64,000 bases of DNA from Desulfovibrionaceae bacterium (lineage in GTDB: Bacteria > Desulfobacterota > Desulfovibrionia > Desulfovibrionales > Desulfovibrionaceae), in contig JAHZEL010000008.1 of NCBI GenBank assembly GCA_019421865.1, positions 62,001 through 126,000 of the forward strand. Reading direction: 5' to 3'. Under the pieces are notes generated by a model. It had not been told where the DNA came from and made no database searches. It worked only from the letters and a program-made list of their open reading frames with translations. Made by a program: the position numbers and the translations under genes. Shown here in pieces: positions 7,267 through 16,671 of the stretch; the first letter of the stretch is position 1; each line of letters starts with the position of its first letter.

Positions 7267-9561
7267 TCAGACGTCCATGCCCGAGGTTCCGCGTCGCACT
7301 TCGAGCACGTGCTCGATGGCGCGCAGCTTGTCTATGGTCTGATAGAGGTGCACCGCGTCGCGCACTTCCACGGTGAAGTCCATCTGAGAACGACCGTCCA
7401 CGGTGGACTTGATCTGAAGCGCATTGATATTGACGTCCTGCTGCACGAACACAAGGCTGATCTTGGCCAGCAGGCCCTTTTCGTTGCGCCCCATGATGCT
7501 GATTTCCGCCGGGAAGGGCTTGCTCTCCTCATTGTTCCAGGTCACGGAAATGAGCCGTTCAGACTCCAGCGTCTGGAGATGGGGGCAGTTGGCCGTATGG
7601 ATGATGACACCGCGGCCGCGGCTGATGAAGCCTACCACCTGATCGCCGGGAACAGGCTTGCAGCACTTGGCGAAGTGGATGAGCGTATCTTCGATACCCT
7701 TGATGGTGATGCCGTCGGCAGGCTTCTTGACGGCCGCGGAATCCTGCTTCTGCGTGGAGGCGTTGTCGGCGGCGACTTCCTGCTTGGGCGCCGGAGCCAG
7801 GAGTGAAAGCAGTTTCTGCAGCACCTTGCGGGGCGTGAGACGTCCCGTACCCACGGCAGCAAAAAGATCGTCCAGCACGTTGAGCGAAAATTCCGGCACC
7901 ACAAGCTGGAGTCTGCCGTCCTTGGCCGCCTTCGTGACGTTGAAGTCCATCCTGCGGCCTTCCTTTTCCAGCAGTTCCTTGCCGAGCGCCACGGCGGCCA
8001 CGCGCTCCTCGGTACGCAGATAGTGCTGAATGCGGCTTCTGGCCTTGGACGTCTTCACGATCTTCAGCCAGTCACGATGCGGATGCCGGTTCTTGTCGGT
8101 GATGATCTCGACCATGTCGCCGTTCTTCAGCGGGGTGGCGAAGGGTTCGAGCTTGCCGTTGATCTTCGCGCCTACGCAGTGCGCGCCCACGTCGGAGTGA
8201 ATGAGGAAGGCGAAGTCGAGGGACGTGGCGCCCTTGGGCAGCTGCTTTACCGCGCCCTTGGGGGTGAACACGTAGATTTCGTCATTGAAGAGGTCCATGC
8301 GCAGCGAGCTCATGAACTCCCGGGAGTCCGCTTCGTCGCGCTGCCGTTCCATAAGATCGCGCAGCCACTGGAACTGCGGCATGTCCTGCATGGCTATGGC
8401 GTGATTGCGCTCCTTGTACATCCAGTGCGCGGCCACGCCGTGTTCGGCCATGTTGTTCATCTCTTCGGTGCGGATCTGAATTTCGATGCGCTCGCCTTCG
8501 GGCCCGATCACCGTGGTGTGCAGCGACTGGTAGCCGTTGGCCTTGGGCATGGAAATGTAGTCCTTGAAGCGGCCGGGAACAGGCTTCCACAGCACGTGGA
8601 CAAGACCGAGCATGGCATAGCAGTCGCGCAGATCGTTGACGATGACGCGGAAGGCGATGATGTCGTGCATCTCGTCGAGCGGCGTTTTCTGCGCCATCAT
8701 CTTGCGATAGATGCTGTAGGTCTGCTTGATGCGGCCGAAAACGCGCCCGTTGATGCGGTTTTCGGTCATGATGTTTTCGATCTTGGCGATGACCTTGGAA
8801 ATGAGCTGTCTTTCGACGATCTGATTCTCGGAAAGCCATGTGGTGATCTCGGCATAGGCATCGGGCTGAAGATAGCGGAAGCTCAGATCCTCAAGCTTCT
8901 GCTTGAAAAGATGCAGACCGAGACGGTTGGCGAGCGGCGCATAAATGTCCATGGTTTCCTGGGCGATGCGCTGCTGCTTGTAGGGCTTCTGGAAATCCAG
9001 GGTGCTCATGTTGTGCAGACGGTCGGCCAGCTTGACCACGGGAACGCGGATGTCGTGCGCCATCGAGAGGATCATCTTGCGGATGTTCTCCGCCTGCGCC
9101 TCCTCCTTGGTGTCGAAGGTCATCATGTTGATCTTGGTCACGCCGTCCACGATGTCGGCCACCTGCTCGCCGAACAGTTCATCCAGCTCGTCGATGGAGG
9201 AATCCGTGTCTTCCACGGTATCGTGCAGAAGGCCTGCCGCCACGGCGTGCTCGTCGAAGCCCATCTTGGCCAGCGTAAGCGCCACCGACGCGGGATGCAG
9301 AATATAAGGATCTCCGGACAGACGAAGCTGACCGGCATGCGCGGCCGAAGCGTAGTCGTAGGCACGACGCACCATGTCCGCATCGGCATCGGGGCAATGC
9401 CTGACAAGCTCCTCCACAATGCTGTCGGCCGAAGGAATCTTCGACGCCGGCGAACTTTCTCCCGTCACGGGAGAAATCACCATGGAGACATTTTCCTGCG
9501 GGTGAACATCTTTCTGCTGGGCCGTTTCCGCTGATGTCTGGAGAATGGAAGTCTGACTCAT
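7267..9561 (-). CDS. Bifunctional (p)ppGpp synthetase/hydrolase (Rel/SpoT family)
   Basis: A 764-residue stringent-response enzyme. The domain order is: HD hydrolase with an intact LLHDTVEDT (His113-Asp114), synthetase with RFKDYISMPKANGYQSLHT and EIQIRTEEMNNMAEHG, TGS (VFTPKGAVKQLPKGATSLDFAF), a Cys/His-rich zinc-finger segment (FAKCCKPVPGDQVVGF), and a C-terminal ACT domain. The RFKD rather than ExDD synthetase motif is the mark of bifunctional enzymes, and the complete HD motif supports hydrolysis as well. The first 45 residues are low-complexity; an internal ATG at residue 27 is a possible alternative start. It begins 9 bases after the stop of an ABC-type binding protein, so the two are cotranscribed. 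Confidence 0.95.
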   Translation of the reverse strand: MSQTSILQTSAETAQQKDVHPQENVSMVISPVTGESSPASKIPSADSIVEELVRHCPDADADMVRRAYDYASAAHAGQLRLSGDPYILHPASVALTLAKMGFDEHAVAAGLLHDTVEDTDSSIDELDELFGEQVADIVDGVTKINMMTFDTKEEAQAENIRKMILSMAHDIRVPVVKLADRLHNMSTLDFQKPYKQQRIAQETMDIYAPLANRLGLHLFKQKLEDLSFRYLQPDAYAEITTWLSENQIVERQLISKVIAKIENIMTENRINGRVFGRIKQTYSIYRKMMAQKTPLDEMHDIIAFRVIVNDLRDCYAMLGLVHVLWKPVPGRFKDYISMPKANGYQSLHTTVIGPEGERIEIQIRTEEMNNMAEHGVAAHWMYKERNHAIAMQDMPQFQWLRDLMERQRDEADSREFMSSLRMDLFNDEIYVFTPKGAVKQLPKGATSLDFAFLIHSDVGAHCVGAKINGKLEPFATPLKNGDMVEIITDKNRHPHRDWLKIVKTSKARSRIQHYLRTEERVAAVALGKELLEKEGRRMDFNVTKAAKDGRLQLVVPEFSLNVLDDLFAAVGTGRLTPRKVLQKLLSLLAPAPKQEVAADNASTQKQDSAAVKKPADGITIKGIEDTLIHFAKCCKPVPGDQVVGFISRGRGVIIHTANCPHLQTLESERLISVTWNNEESKPFPAEISIMGRNEKGLLAKISLVFVQQDVNINALQIKSTVDGRSQMDFTVEVRDAVHLYQTIDKLRAIEHVLEVRRGTSGMDV

Positions 9562-9570
9562 AAGAACCTG

Positions 9571-11259
9571 CTATTGCTGGAGCGCTCTGGGAACCCACCA
9601 CCGGTCGAAATTGTAGGTAATGCCCGCAGGAGCTGGTTGAATGCCCTGGAACCTCGCCTGAACCATGGGCAGGGAATACGGCACGTAAAGGAAAAGGTAC
9701 GGCTGCTCCTCATGCAGAATTTCCTGGAAACGATCGTAAATGACCTTGCGTTCCGCCCTGTCCGCCGAGGCCCGTCCCTTCTCCAGCAGCCGGTCGACCT
9801 CCTCGTTCGCAAAACTCACGAAGTTGAGGCCATGCCCCGCAATGGCCGAGGAATGCCATACGTCGAAGATGTCCGGATCGTCCAGAATGTTCCATGCCAG
9901 AATCAGGGCATCGAACTTTCTCGTATAGACAAACTCCTTCAGGAAGGCGGCCCATTCCACCGTCCGTATGGAGACCTTCACGCCGACGTCTCGGAACATC
10001 TGCTGAAGAATGACGGCAACCTTGATGCGTTCATTGTTGCCCTGATTCACCAGAATGGTGAACTCGAACCGCAGACCGTCCTTTTCCAGTATTCCGTCCT
10101 TTCCCGGCGTCCACCCCGCCTCGGCAAGAAGGCGGCGTGCACGCTCAGGGTCATAATCATACGCCTTGAGCGAAGTATTGTATACCCATGTTCCGGGCTT
10201 GTACGGGCCGAACGCGGGTTCTCCCATGCCGAGCAGCGCGCCCTTGATGACGCCTTCCCTGTCCACGGCATAGGAAAGAGCCTGCCGCACTCTCTTATCC
10301 TGGAAGAAAGGACTCTTCTGATTCAGACCGAGATACGTATAGCCAAATGACAGGTACTTATACTTATTCCAGTTTTTCTCCCACCACTCGCCGCTGGTCT
10401 GCCTGAGATACTGCTGGGGGGAAAGTCCTATGAAATCGAGCTTGCCCGCCCGTGCCTCAAGAAACATGGTGGTGCTGTCGGGAATGATACGGTAGATGAC
10501 TTCGTCCAGATACGGACGCCCCTTGAAATAAAGATCGTTGGCCTCGAGCACGATGCGGCTTCCCGGCTCCCAGGACTTGAGCTTGAAGGGGCCGGCCCCT
10601 ATGGGATTGCGGGCATAGCGCGTGGTGGTGATGTCCTCATGCTCCAGAATGTGCTTGGGCAGAATGGGCTGCATCCAGGTGACGGCCGCCCGGGCATAGG
10701 GAGCGTCGTAGCGCACCTCGAAGGACAAGGGGCCTGTCTGGCGATATTCCTTCACGTTGAGAAAATCCGCGGCATAGGCCGTGGGCGTTTTCGGATCGAT
10801 CATAAGATTGTAGGTGAAGGTCACGTCATCCGCCGTGAGGGGATGCCCGTCCTGCCAGCGCAGCCCTTCCTTCAGCTTGAAACGCATGAAAAGGCCGCCC
10901 TCAAGCACTTCCCACTCTTCGGCGGCACACTTTACTATATTGAAATCCTTATCATATTCCAGCGGCGACGTATAAAGCAGCCCTGCCACTTCAGAAGAAG
11001 CCGAATCCGAAGCCAGATAGGGAATGAGGTTCGAAGGCTCCCCTATGCTTCCCATGATGATGTGCCCGCCGTACTCCGGTTCGGAAAAATTTTTTTCATC
11101 GGCGGCATACGTCGCGGTCGCACAAAGGCAGAAACAGAAGAAAACTGTTGCGGCAAGCCGCAGCGCAGAAGAAAAACAACAGCGTATTCCCGTTCCGCTT
11201 TCCGCGAAAAAGGGAAAAAAACATCCGCGATGCATGGAAAAACATAACTTTTTTTTCAT
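9571..11259 (-). CDS. ABC-transporter substrate-binding protein, peptide/family 5 (OppA/DppA-like)
   Basis: A 562-residue exported protein. A long N-region is followed by a hydrophobic signal (LRLAATVFFCFCLCATATYA) with a likely cleavage after AYA near residue 53. The family 5 solute-binding signature is clear: GGHIIMGSIGEPSNLIPY, FKLKEGLRWQDGHPLTADDV, GAGPFKLKSWEPGS, and RQALSYAVDREGV. Proteins of this family capture oligopeptides, opines, nickel chelates or similar. No permease or ATPase genes adjoin it, so it is an orphan binding protein here. The start is uncertain: Met1 lacks a good ribosome site and Met9 is equally possible. The stop is 9 bases before the Rel gene. Confidence 0.9.
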   Translation of the reverse strand: MKKKLCFSMHRGCFFPFFAESGTGIRCCFSSALRLAATVFFCFCLCATATYAADEKNFSEPEYGGHIIMGSIGEPSNLIPYLASDSASSEVAGLLYTSPLEYDKDFNIVKCAAEEWEVLEGGLFMRFKLKEGLRWQDGHPLTADDVTFTYNLMIDPKTPTAYAADFLNVKEYRQTGPLSFEVRYDAPYARAAVTWMQPILPKHILEHEDITTTRYARNPIGAGPFKLKSWEPGSRIVLEANDLYFKGRPYLDEVIYRIIPDSTTMFLEARAGKLDFIGLSPQQYLRQTSGEWWEKNWNKYKYLSFGYTYLGLNQKSPFFQDKRVRQALSYAVDREGVIKGALLGMGEPAFGPYKPGTWVYNTSLKAYDYDPERARRLLAEAGWTPGKDGILEKDGLRFEFTILVNQGNNERIKVAVILQQMFRDVGVKVSIRTVEWAAFLKEFVYTRKFDALILAWNILDDPDIFDVWHSSAIAGHGLNFVSFANEEVDRLLEKGRASADRAERKVIYDRFQEILHEEQPYLFLYVPYSLPMVQARFQGIQPAPAGITYNFDRWWVPRALQQ

Positions 11260-11287
11260 GAAAAAAGCCTAGCACAGTTCCCTTCTC

Positions 11288-11314
11288 TTGAAAACTGGGA
11301 TATTATCGTATAAT
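11288..11314 (+). promoter_or_regulatory. Promoter-like element upstream of SNF2 gene
   Basis: A consensus -10 TATAAT (11309-11314) is preceded by TTGAAA (11288-11293) with a short 15-nt spacer. It lies in the divergent region between the binding-protein gene and the helicase, about 125 bases before the helicase start. AGGAGG occurs just downstream but is not placed for the helicase start. Confidence 0.5.
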
Positions 11315-11438
11315 CCTAGGAGGCAATGGTCGGTACTGCCTTTTCCGCTCTGGCCTTCTGATTTCATGGGTTTTTCCTGTCCGACCGCTGCCGCCAGGCA
11401 CTGCATTCATCTTCTGTCACTGATCGAGGTCTGTTACC

Positions 11439-14400
11439 ATGAACCGACGCGAGGAAGTCGCCGCCCGTGGGCTTGCCGAAACTTTCATTCAGAACACCAT
11501 TCCCGAATACATAACGGAATACGGCCGCGCCATTGAAGCCGAAGGCAATCTCAGCAAGTTCACACTCCGTTTCGAAAACGACGTGTGGACCGTGGAAAGC
11601 ACCGTGCAGGGAGAAGACTTCGAGGCCTACAGTCCTGTGGTCAACATCAATCTTGCGGAACAGAGGGTGGACTCCATGTGCAACTGCATGGAGGCCTTCA
11701 ACGGTCCCTGCCGTCATGTGGCCGCCACGGCCATTCACTTCATCAATTCGCTGGACATTTCCGAAGGCAAGGCCGACCCCGCCCCCGCCCCCCGCGAGGA
11801 CTGGAGGCAGAGCTTCCGTCACTTCTTCGGCGGCACCTTCGAACCCGAAACGGGGCGTCACTATTTCCTGTTCCGCTTCTTCCCCGAGCCGGGGCGTCTC
11901 TCCGTGGAATTCTTCCGCGCCCGTCAGAACAAGACCGGCCTCTCCACGGTACGGCAGGAAGTCACCATCGAGCAGATTCTGCGCAATCCCGAATGGTGCG
12001 AACATTCGCCGGATCTTCCCGTGGTCTGCCGTCAGATCGCCCAGTATCTGGACTACTACGGTCATCGCGTGGAAATTCCCGACGGACTGCTTTCGTGGTT
12101 CTTCTGGGCCATCCGCAAGGAAGACTATCTTTTCTGGAAGGATACGGAAATTCCCTGCCGCATCGAAAGCTCCACGATGGCGCTCAAGCTTCGTCCCTCT
12201 CTGGATGACGACGGCCTGCGCTTCGACGTGCTGCTTCAGCGCGAAGGCAAGAAACCTTTCTCCATCATCGACGAAGAGCCGGAAGACGGCGGCGACATTC
12301 CCGCTCCGGCGCAGGAAGGGGCCACGTTCCACGGTCAGATGCCGCTGTGGGTGTGCTGGCATCAGGGATTCTATCCCGTGCAGACCTGCCTGAACCACCG
12401 CGTCATTCAGGCGCTGGTGCACAAGGGCCCCGTCATTCCTCAGGAGGACATTCCGGAATTTCTCGACCGCGTGTGGACGCGTCTGCCCGCCTCGGAACTG
12501 TACGAGCAGGATGAATTCCTGAAAATCATGGAACCCGTGTTCCAGCCCGCCACCTACAATCCCAAGCTCTTCCTCGACGAAGAGGGCAGTCTGCTCACGC
12601 TGGAAGTACAGAACGTCTACGAGACGCTGCACGGCGAATTCACCCTGCCCGGCCCGAACCCCGATTTCCAGACCGGCAGCTATGTGTATGAAGGCAAAAC
12701 CTTCCTCGTGCGCCGCAATCAGGTGGAGGAAAACGCCCTCATCACCCAGCTTTCGGACATGCGCTTCCAGCCCCGAAGCAGCCGCCTGTGGTTCATGGAA
12801 CCCGAAGAAGCCATTTCCTTCCTGCTCGATTCCTACCCCACGCTGCTGGAAAACTGGCGCGTGTACGGCGAAGCCACGCTTTCACGCTACAAGGTGCGCG
12901 CCTCCACGCCCGTCATCAATGCCAGCGTGGAAAGCAACGAAAAGGAAAAGTGGTTCTCCCTCGATATCTCCGTGGATTACGACGGTCAGAACCTCCCGTT
13001 CGACCGCATCTGGAAGGCCTGGCTCAAGGGCAAGCGCTACGTGCAGCTCAAGGACGGCTCCTATGCGAGCCTGCCCGAATCGTGGCTGGAAAAGCTCGCC
13101 CACAAGCTCAAGGTGCTCGGTCTCGATCCGGCCAAGCCGCCGAAGCAGAAGTTCAAGCAGTACGAAGCGCCCGTGCTCGACAACCTGCTCGAAGACCTGC
13201 CCGGCGCTCTGGAGGATTCCTTCTGGAGCAAGCTGCGCGACAATATCCGCAACTTCCACGAGGTCAAACAGATAGAAACGCCCAAGGGCCTGCAGGCTTC
13301 CCTGCGTCCGTATCAGATTCAGGGCATCTCCTATCTCAACTTCCTCAACGAATACGGCTTCGGCGGCATTCTGGCCGACGAAATGGGCCTCGGCAAAACT
13401 ATTCAGACCCTGGCCTTCGTGCAGCACATGGTCAATCACGGCTCGCAGGGCCCGAACCTCATCGTGGTGCCCACCTCCGTGCTGCCCAACTGGGATCGCG
13501 AAGCCTCCAAGTTCGTGCCGAACCTTTCGCGCGTCATCGTGTACGGCACGCGGCGTGAGGGACTGTTCCGCAAGATCGCCTCGTCCGACCTTGTGATCAC
13601 CACCTACGCTCTGCTGCGCCGCGACATGGAAGAACTCGAACAGCACGAGTTCAATGCCATCATTCTCGACGAAGCCCAGAACATCAAGAACCCCAACACC
13701 ATCACGGCCCGCTCTGTGCGGCAGATCAACGCCAAGATGCGGCTGTGCCTCTCCGGTACGCCCATCGAAAACAACCTCTTCGAGCTGTGGAGCCTGTTCG
13801 AGTTCCTCATGCCGGGCTTCCTCGGCAGTCAGCATGCCTTCCAGAGAGGCGTCATCAAGCCCATCAAAGAAGGCGATGCCGAAACGCTCGAATACCTGCG
13901 TTCGCGCGTCAAGCCGTTCATCCTGCGCCGTACCAAGGCCGAGGTGGTCAAGGATCTGCCGCCCAAGGTGGAAAACGTCATGTACTGCGCCCTCGAAGAG
14001 GAACAGGCGGAACTGTACGCCTCCCTCGCCCGCAAGCTGCGTGAGCAGGTGCTGGCCGACGTGGACAAGAAGGGCATGGCCAAGAGCCAGATGTCCATTC
14101 TGGACGCCCTGCTCAAGCTACGTCAGATCTGCTGCCATCCCAAGCTGCTCAAGCTGGATATGCCGGGCTTCAACGCCAACATGCCTTCCGGCAAGTTCGA
14201 GGCCTTCAAGGACATGATCCTCGACATCGTGGAAGAAGGTCACAAGGTGCTGGTGTTCTCCCAGTTCGTGCAGATGCTGCAGCAGATACGCTCCTGGCTG
14301 CAGATGACGGACATCCCCTTCTGCTATCTCGACGGCTCCAGCAAGGACCGTCTGGAACAGGTGGACCGCTTCAACAATACGCCTTCCATCCGGATCTTCC

Positions 14401-14693
14401 TGATTTCCCTGAAGGCCGGCGGTACGGGTCTCAACCTCACGAGCGCAGACTACGTCATCCACTACGATCCGTGGTGGAACCCCGCCGTGGAAAGCCAGGC
14501 CACCGACCGCGCCCACCGTATCGGTCAGTCCCGTCAGGTGTTCTCCTACAAGCTCATCTGCCAGAACACCGTGGAAGAAAAGATTCTGAAGCTTCAGGAA
14601 ATGAAGCGCGGCGTGGCCGAAGCGGTCATTCCCGGACAGGAATCCTGGAAGTCGCTCACAAGAGAAGACCTCGAAATGCTCTTCGAAGTCTGA
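11439..14693 (+). CDS. SWIM zinc-finger SNF2-family DEAD/DEAH helicase
   Basis: A 1084-residue protein. The N-terminus has a SWIM zinc finger, Cys-x-Cys-x8-Cys-x-His (CNCMEAFNGPCRH, about residues 80-93). A long middle region leads to the SNF2 ATPase: LRPYQIQGISYL, ILADEMGLGKTIQ (Walker A, about residue 647), DEAQNIKN (motif II, about 744), LCLSGTPIENNL (motif III), then the helicase C-terminal lobe with LVFSQFVQML, LISLKAGGTGLNLT and DRAHRIGQ. Bacterial SWIM-SNF2 proteins are presumed ATP-driven DNA translocases or remodelers; a precise role is not established. Single gene, own promoter upstream, terminator downstream. Confidence 0.95.
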   Translation: MNRREEVAARGLAETFIQNTIPEYITEYGRAIEAEGNLSKFTLRFENDVWTVESTVQGEDFEAYSPVVNINLAEQRVDSMCNCMEAFNGPCRHVAATAIHFINSLDISEGKADPAPAPREDWRQSFRHFFGGTFEPETGRHYFLFRFFPEPGRLSVEFFRARQNKTGLSTVRQEVTIEQILRNPEWCEHSPDLPVVCRQIAQYLDYYGHRVEIPDGLLSWFFWAIRKEDYLFWKDTEIPCRIESSTMALKLRPSLDDDGLRFDVLLQREGKKPFSIIDEEPEDGGDIPAPAQEGATFHGQMPLWVCWHQGFYPVQTCLNHRVIQALVHKGPVIPQEDIPEFLDRVWTRLPASELYEQDEFLKIMEPVFQPATYNPKLFLDEEGSLLTLEVQNVYETLHGEFTLPGPNPDFQTGSYVYEGKTFLVRRNQVEENALITQLSDMRFQPRSSRLWFMEPEEAISFLLDSYPTLLENWRVYGEATLSRYKVRASTPVINASVESNEKEKWFSLDISVDYDGQNLPFDRIWKAWLKGKRYVQLKDGSYASLPESWLEKLAHKLKVLGLDPAKPPKQKFKQYEAPVLDNLLEDLPGALEDSFWSKLRDNIRNFHEVKQIETPKGLQASLRPYQIQGISYLNFLNEYGFGGILADEMGLGKTIQTLAFVQHMVNHGSQGPNLIVVPTSVLPNWDREASKFVPNLSRVIVYGTRREGLFRKIASSDLVITTYALLRRDMEELEQHEFNAIILDEAQNIKNPNTITARSVRQINAKMRLCLSGTPIENNLFELWSLFEFLMPGFLGSQHAFQRGVIKPIKEGDAETLEYLRSRVKPFILRRTKAEVVKDLPPKVENVMYCALEEEQAELYASLARKLREQVLADVDKKGMAKSQMSILDALLKLRQICCHPKLLKLDMPGFNANMPSGKFEAFKDMILDIVEEGHKVLVFSQFVQMLQQIRSWLQMTDIPFCYLDGSSKDRLEQVDRFNNTPSIRIFLISLKAGGTGLNLTSADYVIHYDPWWNPAVESQATDRAHRIGQSRQVFSYKLICQNTVEEKILKLQEMKRGVAEAVIPGQESWKSLTREDLEMLFEV

Positions 14694-14713
14694 TTTTACC
14701 CCTGCAACATATC

Positions 14714-14752
14714 GGCGACCCTGCGGAAATCCCGCACCGGGTCGCCTTTTTT
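14714..14752 (+). terminator. Intrinsic terminator after SNF2 gene
   Basis: GGCGACCC (14714-14721) pairs with GGGTCGCC (14739-14746), with an inner GCGG/CCGC hairpin, followed by six Ts. It begins 20 bases after the stop. Confidence 0.88.
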
Positions 14753-14937
14753 CATGCCATCGCCTCTTGAAATTTCAGGGCGGCGAAGTATCGTTCCGGC
14801 AGAGGCAGAAAAAAGCACCGGGATTCGACGCCCCGCGCAGACGCGCTTTTTCCGCCGCTCAAATCGTCCGAAACGGAGCGCAGAGTCCCCCCCGCGCTCC
14901 GCGTCTCTTTCATCTGCAACGTCACGGGAGTTCCGTC

Positions 14938-15660
14938 ATGACGCTTACCGAACTTCTTTCTCAGGCAAAGCATGCCGTCGTGCTTACGGGCGCGGGCATC
15001 TCCACCCTTTCCGGCATTCCCGATTTCCGAGGTGTCGGAGGCCTGTACACCCGTACCGACATCGACGCGAACAAGCTCTTCGATCTCGACTATTTCATGA
15101 AGGATCAGCGCTACTACTACGAGCATTCCAGAGACTTTCTCTACAATCTCGATGAAAAGGAGCCCAACCTCGTGCACAACGCGCTGGCAAGACTGGAAGA
15201 AAAGGGCATCATCCATGCGGTGATCACCCAGAACATCGACCTGCTGCATCAGAAGGCAGGCTCGCGCAAGGTGCTGGAGCTGCACGGCTCGCCGCTGGTG
15301 CATCACTGCCTGCGCTGCGGAAAGAGCTGGAGCTTCGAAGAGATCGCGCCCCGTGTACGTGCCGGAGAAATCCCCGTCTGCGACAAGTGCGGCGGCATCG
15401 TCAAGCCGGATATCGTGTTCTTCGGCGAAGGTCTGCCGGAATACGCGCTCACCGAAGCGGAACGGGAAGCCCGCGCCGCCGATCTCATGCTCGTGCTCGG
15501 CACCAGTCTTACCGTCTACCCGGCGGCCGCCGTGCCTGAAATCACACTGCGCTGCGGCGGAAAAATCGCCATCATCAACCGCGATCCCACGCATCTCGAC
15601 CGCTATGCCTGCTGGCTAGGACGTGATCTGAAGAAGGAAATGGAAGAGCTCGCCATCTGA
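14938..15660 (+). CDS. NAD-dependent protein deacylase, Sir2 family
   Basis: A 240-residue sirtuin from ATG 14938, with GGGAG seven bases upstream; the longer upstream frame is not supported. Motifs: VLTGAGIST (residues 16-23, NAD phosphate loop), SGIPDFRG, TQNIDLLHQKAG with the catalytic His in ELHGS, a four-Cys zinc module (CLRC and CDKC), VFFGEGLP, and GTSLTVYPAA. It uses NAD to remove acyl groups from lysines in the cytoplasm. The residues that would mark a desuccinylase (Tyr-x-x-Arg after the GAGIS loop) are not clearly placed, so acyl specificity is open. It stands alone, with a possible terminator about 140 bases downstream. Confidence 0.93.
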   Translation: MTLTELLSQAKHAVVLTGAGISTLSGIPDFRGVGGLYTRTDIDANKLFDLDYFMKDQRYYYEHSRDFLYNLDEKEPNLVHNALARLEEKGIIHAVITQNIDLLHQKAGSRKVLELHGSPLVHHCLRCGKSWSFEEIAPRVRAGEIPVCDKCGGIVKPDIVFFGEGLPEYALTEAEREARAADLMLVLGTSLTVYPAAAVPEITLRCGGKIAIINRDPTHLDRYACWLGRDLKKEMEELAI

Positions 15661-16170
15661 ACCGTACAACGCGGCAGGAACGCTTTCCCAGAAGCCCCTA
15701 CCTTTCGGACGCCATGCAGGCGACGGAGGCTTCCGCACGAAGGAGTCCCCGGGAAAGTTCCGTCTTTCCTCTTCATCCCTGCGCTGCTGTTGTATGTATG
15801 CTGCCCGACTTCTCCCGCGAACCTGCGGAGGAGCCGGGCAGTTTCGTTTCCGGGCGCTCTCCTCCGAAAAGCCGCATCTTTCCTGCGTACAGGCCGTCTT
15901 CTTCAACCTTTCCTTCAAGGAATCCCGCAAAAGGCGTCCCCGTTTTCCCCCTCAAGACAATCGCCTTCCGCACGCTTTTTCGTCGTCCCTTGCCCCTGCG
16001 AAGCATCTTTCCTTTCGTGCCCTGAAAAAAATTTCTTTCCCTCAGCCGGCAACTCACATTTTTTCCAACTTTTTTCTTTCCGCCGTGACAAAACGAAAAC
16101 GCGGCTCATTATTTTGCTTTTTGGCCTTTTTGCCAAATATAAGACAGCCGGCTCCCCCCGGCGCAACAGG
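15661..16170. other. Intergenic stretch between sir2 and arsR, no gene recognised
   Basis: About 510 bases. Several overlapping frames are open in both directions, but all are Ser/Arg/Pro-rich with no ribosome site. It contains one strong hairpin at 15801-15841 (listed separately) and pyrimidine-rich tracts near 16020-16090. Confidence 0.5.
15801..15849 (+). terminator. Possible terminator hairpin downstream of sir2
   Basis: CTGCCCG (15801) pairs with CGGGCAG (ending 15841), continued by CTTCTCC/GGAGGAG and CGC/GCG pairs around a short loop; it is followed by TTTCGTTT. The distance of 140 bases from the stop and the interrupted T-run lower confidence. Confidence 0.5.
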
Positions 16171-16521
16171 TCAGGGGGCCATCATGGCGGCAAGCTGTGC
16201 CTGCCTTTCCTGCGCCTGCTTGTCAAGGCTGGCGGAGGTCGCCGTCAGGAACTGCCCAAGGCAGGTGAGTTTCAGCGAATAATACACATGCAGCCCCCGC
16301 TTTTCGTCCGTCACGATGTCGGCAGACTTCAGCACGGCCAAATGACGCGATACCGTGGACATATCTGCGCCGACAAGCTGCTGAAGATCCGCCACGCACA
16401 AAGGCCCGTGCGACAGCGCCTCCGCCATGAGCAGACGGCTCGGGTGCCCGAGCGCCTTGAATATTCTGGCCTGGGCTTCAATGTATCTGCCGCCCCTGCG
16501 CTTCATGGAAAGACTGCTCAC
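16171..16521 (-). CDS. ArsR/SmtB-family winged-helix transcriptional regulator
   Basis: A 116-residue repressor-type protein starting at GTG 16521, preceded by a purine-rich GGAGAGGAGAGG ribosome site; an ATG five codons in is less well spaced. FKALGHPSRLLMAEAL opens the domain and the recognition segment is LQQLVGADMSTVSRHLAVLKSADIV. The usual metal-binding CVC of arsenic or cadmium sensors is replaced by LCVAD, with only one Cys, so this is probably not a classical metal sensor. It is divergent from TAXI-TRAP system 1. A palindrome lies over its own -10 box, which points to autoregulation. Confidence 0.9.
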   Translation of the reverse strand: MSSLSMKRRGGRYIEAQARIFKALGHPSRLLMAEALSHGPLCVADLQQLVGADMSTVSRHLAVLKSADIVTDEKRGLHVYYSLKLTCLGQFLTATSASLDKQAQERQAQLAAMMAP

Positions 16522-16547
16522 CCTCTCCTCTCCTTTTCGTTTTCTAT

Positions 16548-16571
16548 TTGCATAATTTGCAAATTACGCAA
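16548..16571. promoter_or_regulatory. Palindromic operator, probable ArsR-type site
   Basis: A 24-bp inverted repeat with arms TTGCATAATTTG and CAAATTACGCAA; one arm base differs (TTGCA versus TTGCG on the other strand). It contains the -10 box of the arsR promoter, 27 bases before the GTG start. Winged-helix ArsR proteins bind such 12-2-12 type palindromes as dimers. Confidence 0.72.
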
Positions 16572-16590
16572 TAAAAATTCTCGCTGTCAA
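16561..16590 (-). promoter_or_regulatory. arsR promoter
   Basis: On the minus strand TTGACA (16590-16585) is followed after 18 bases by TAATTT (16566-16561). The -10 box sits inside the palindrome, so a bound repressor would occlude polymerase. Confidence 0.62.
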
Positions 16591-16658
16591 GCGCTTTCCG
16601 GCCGCTGTTTTTCCATGAAACGCCCGTCACTTTCACATTTTCGTCATTTTTCGTCCTA

Positions 16659-16671
16659 TTGCGCTCCGCAA
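16659..16671. promoter_or_regulatory. Short inverted repeat upstream of TAXI-TRAP 1
   Basis: TTGCG-CTC-CGCAA, a 13-bp palindrome whose outer arms repeat the TTGC/GCAA ends of the arsR operator. It coincides with a weak -35-like TTGCGC, 17 bases before CAATAT (16682-16687), in front of the TRAP binding-protein gene. It may be a second, lower-affinity site; this is inference. Confidence 0.35.

Noticed and set aside
11321..11368. Short leader peptide after AGGAGG upstream of the SNF2 gene
   Set aside because: The ribosome site is only two bases from the ATG, the peptide has 11 residues, and no attenuator hairpin follows.
16171..16521. Arsenic- or cadmium-sensing ArsR
   Set aside because: The metal-site CVC is replaced by LCVAD, and no metal-resistance gene is adjacent.
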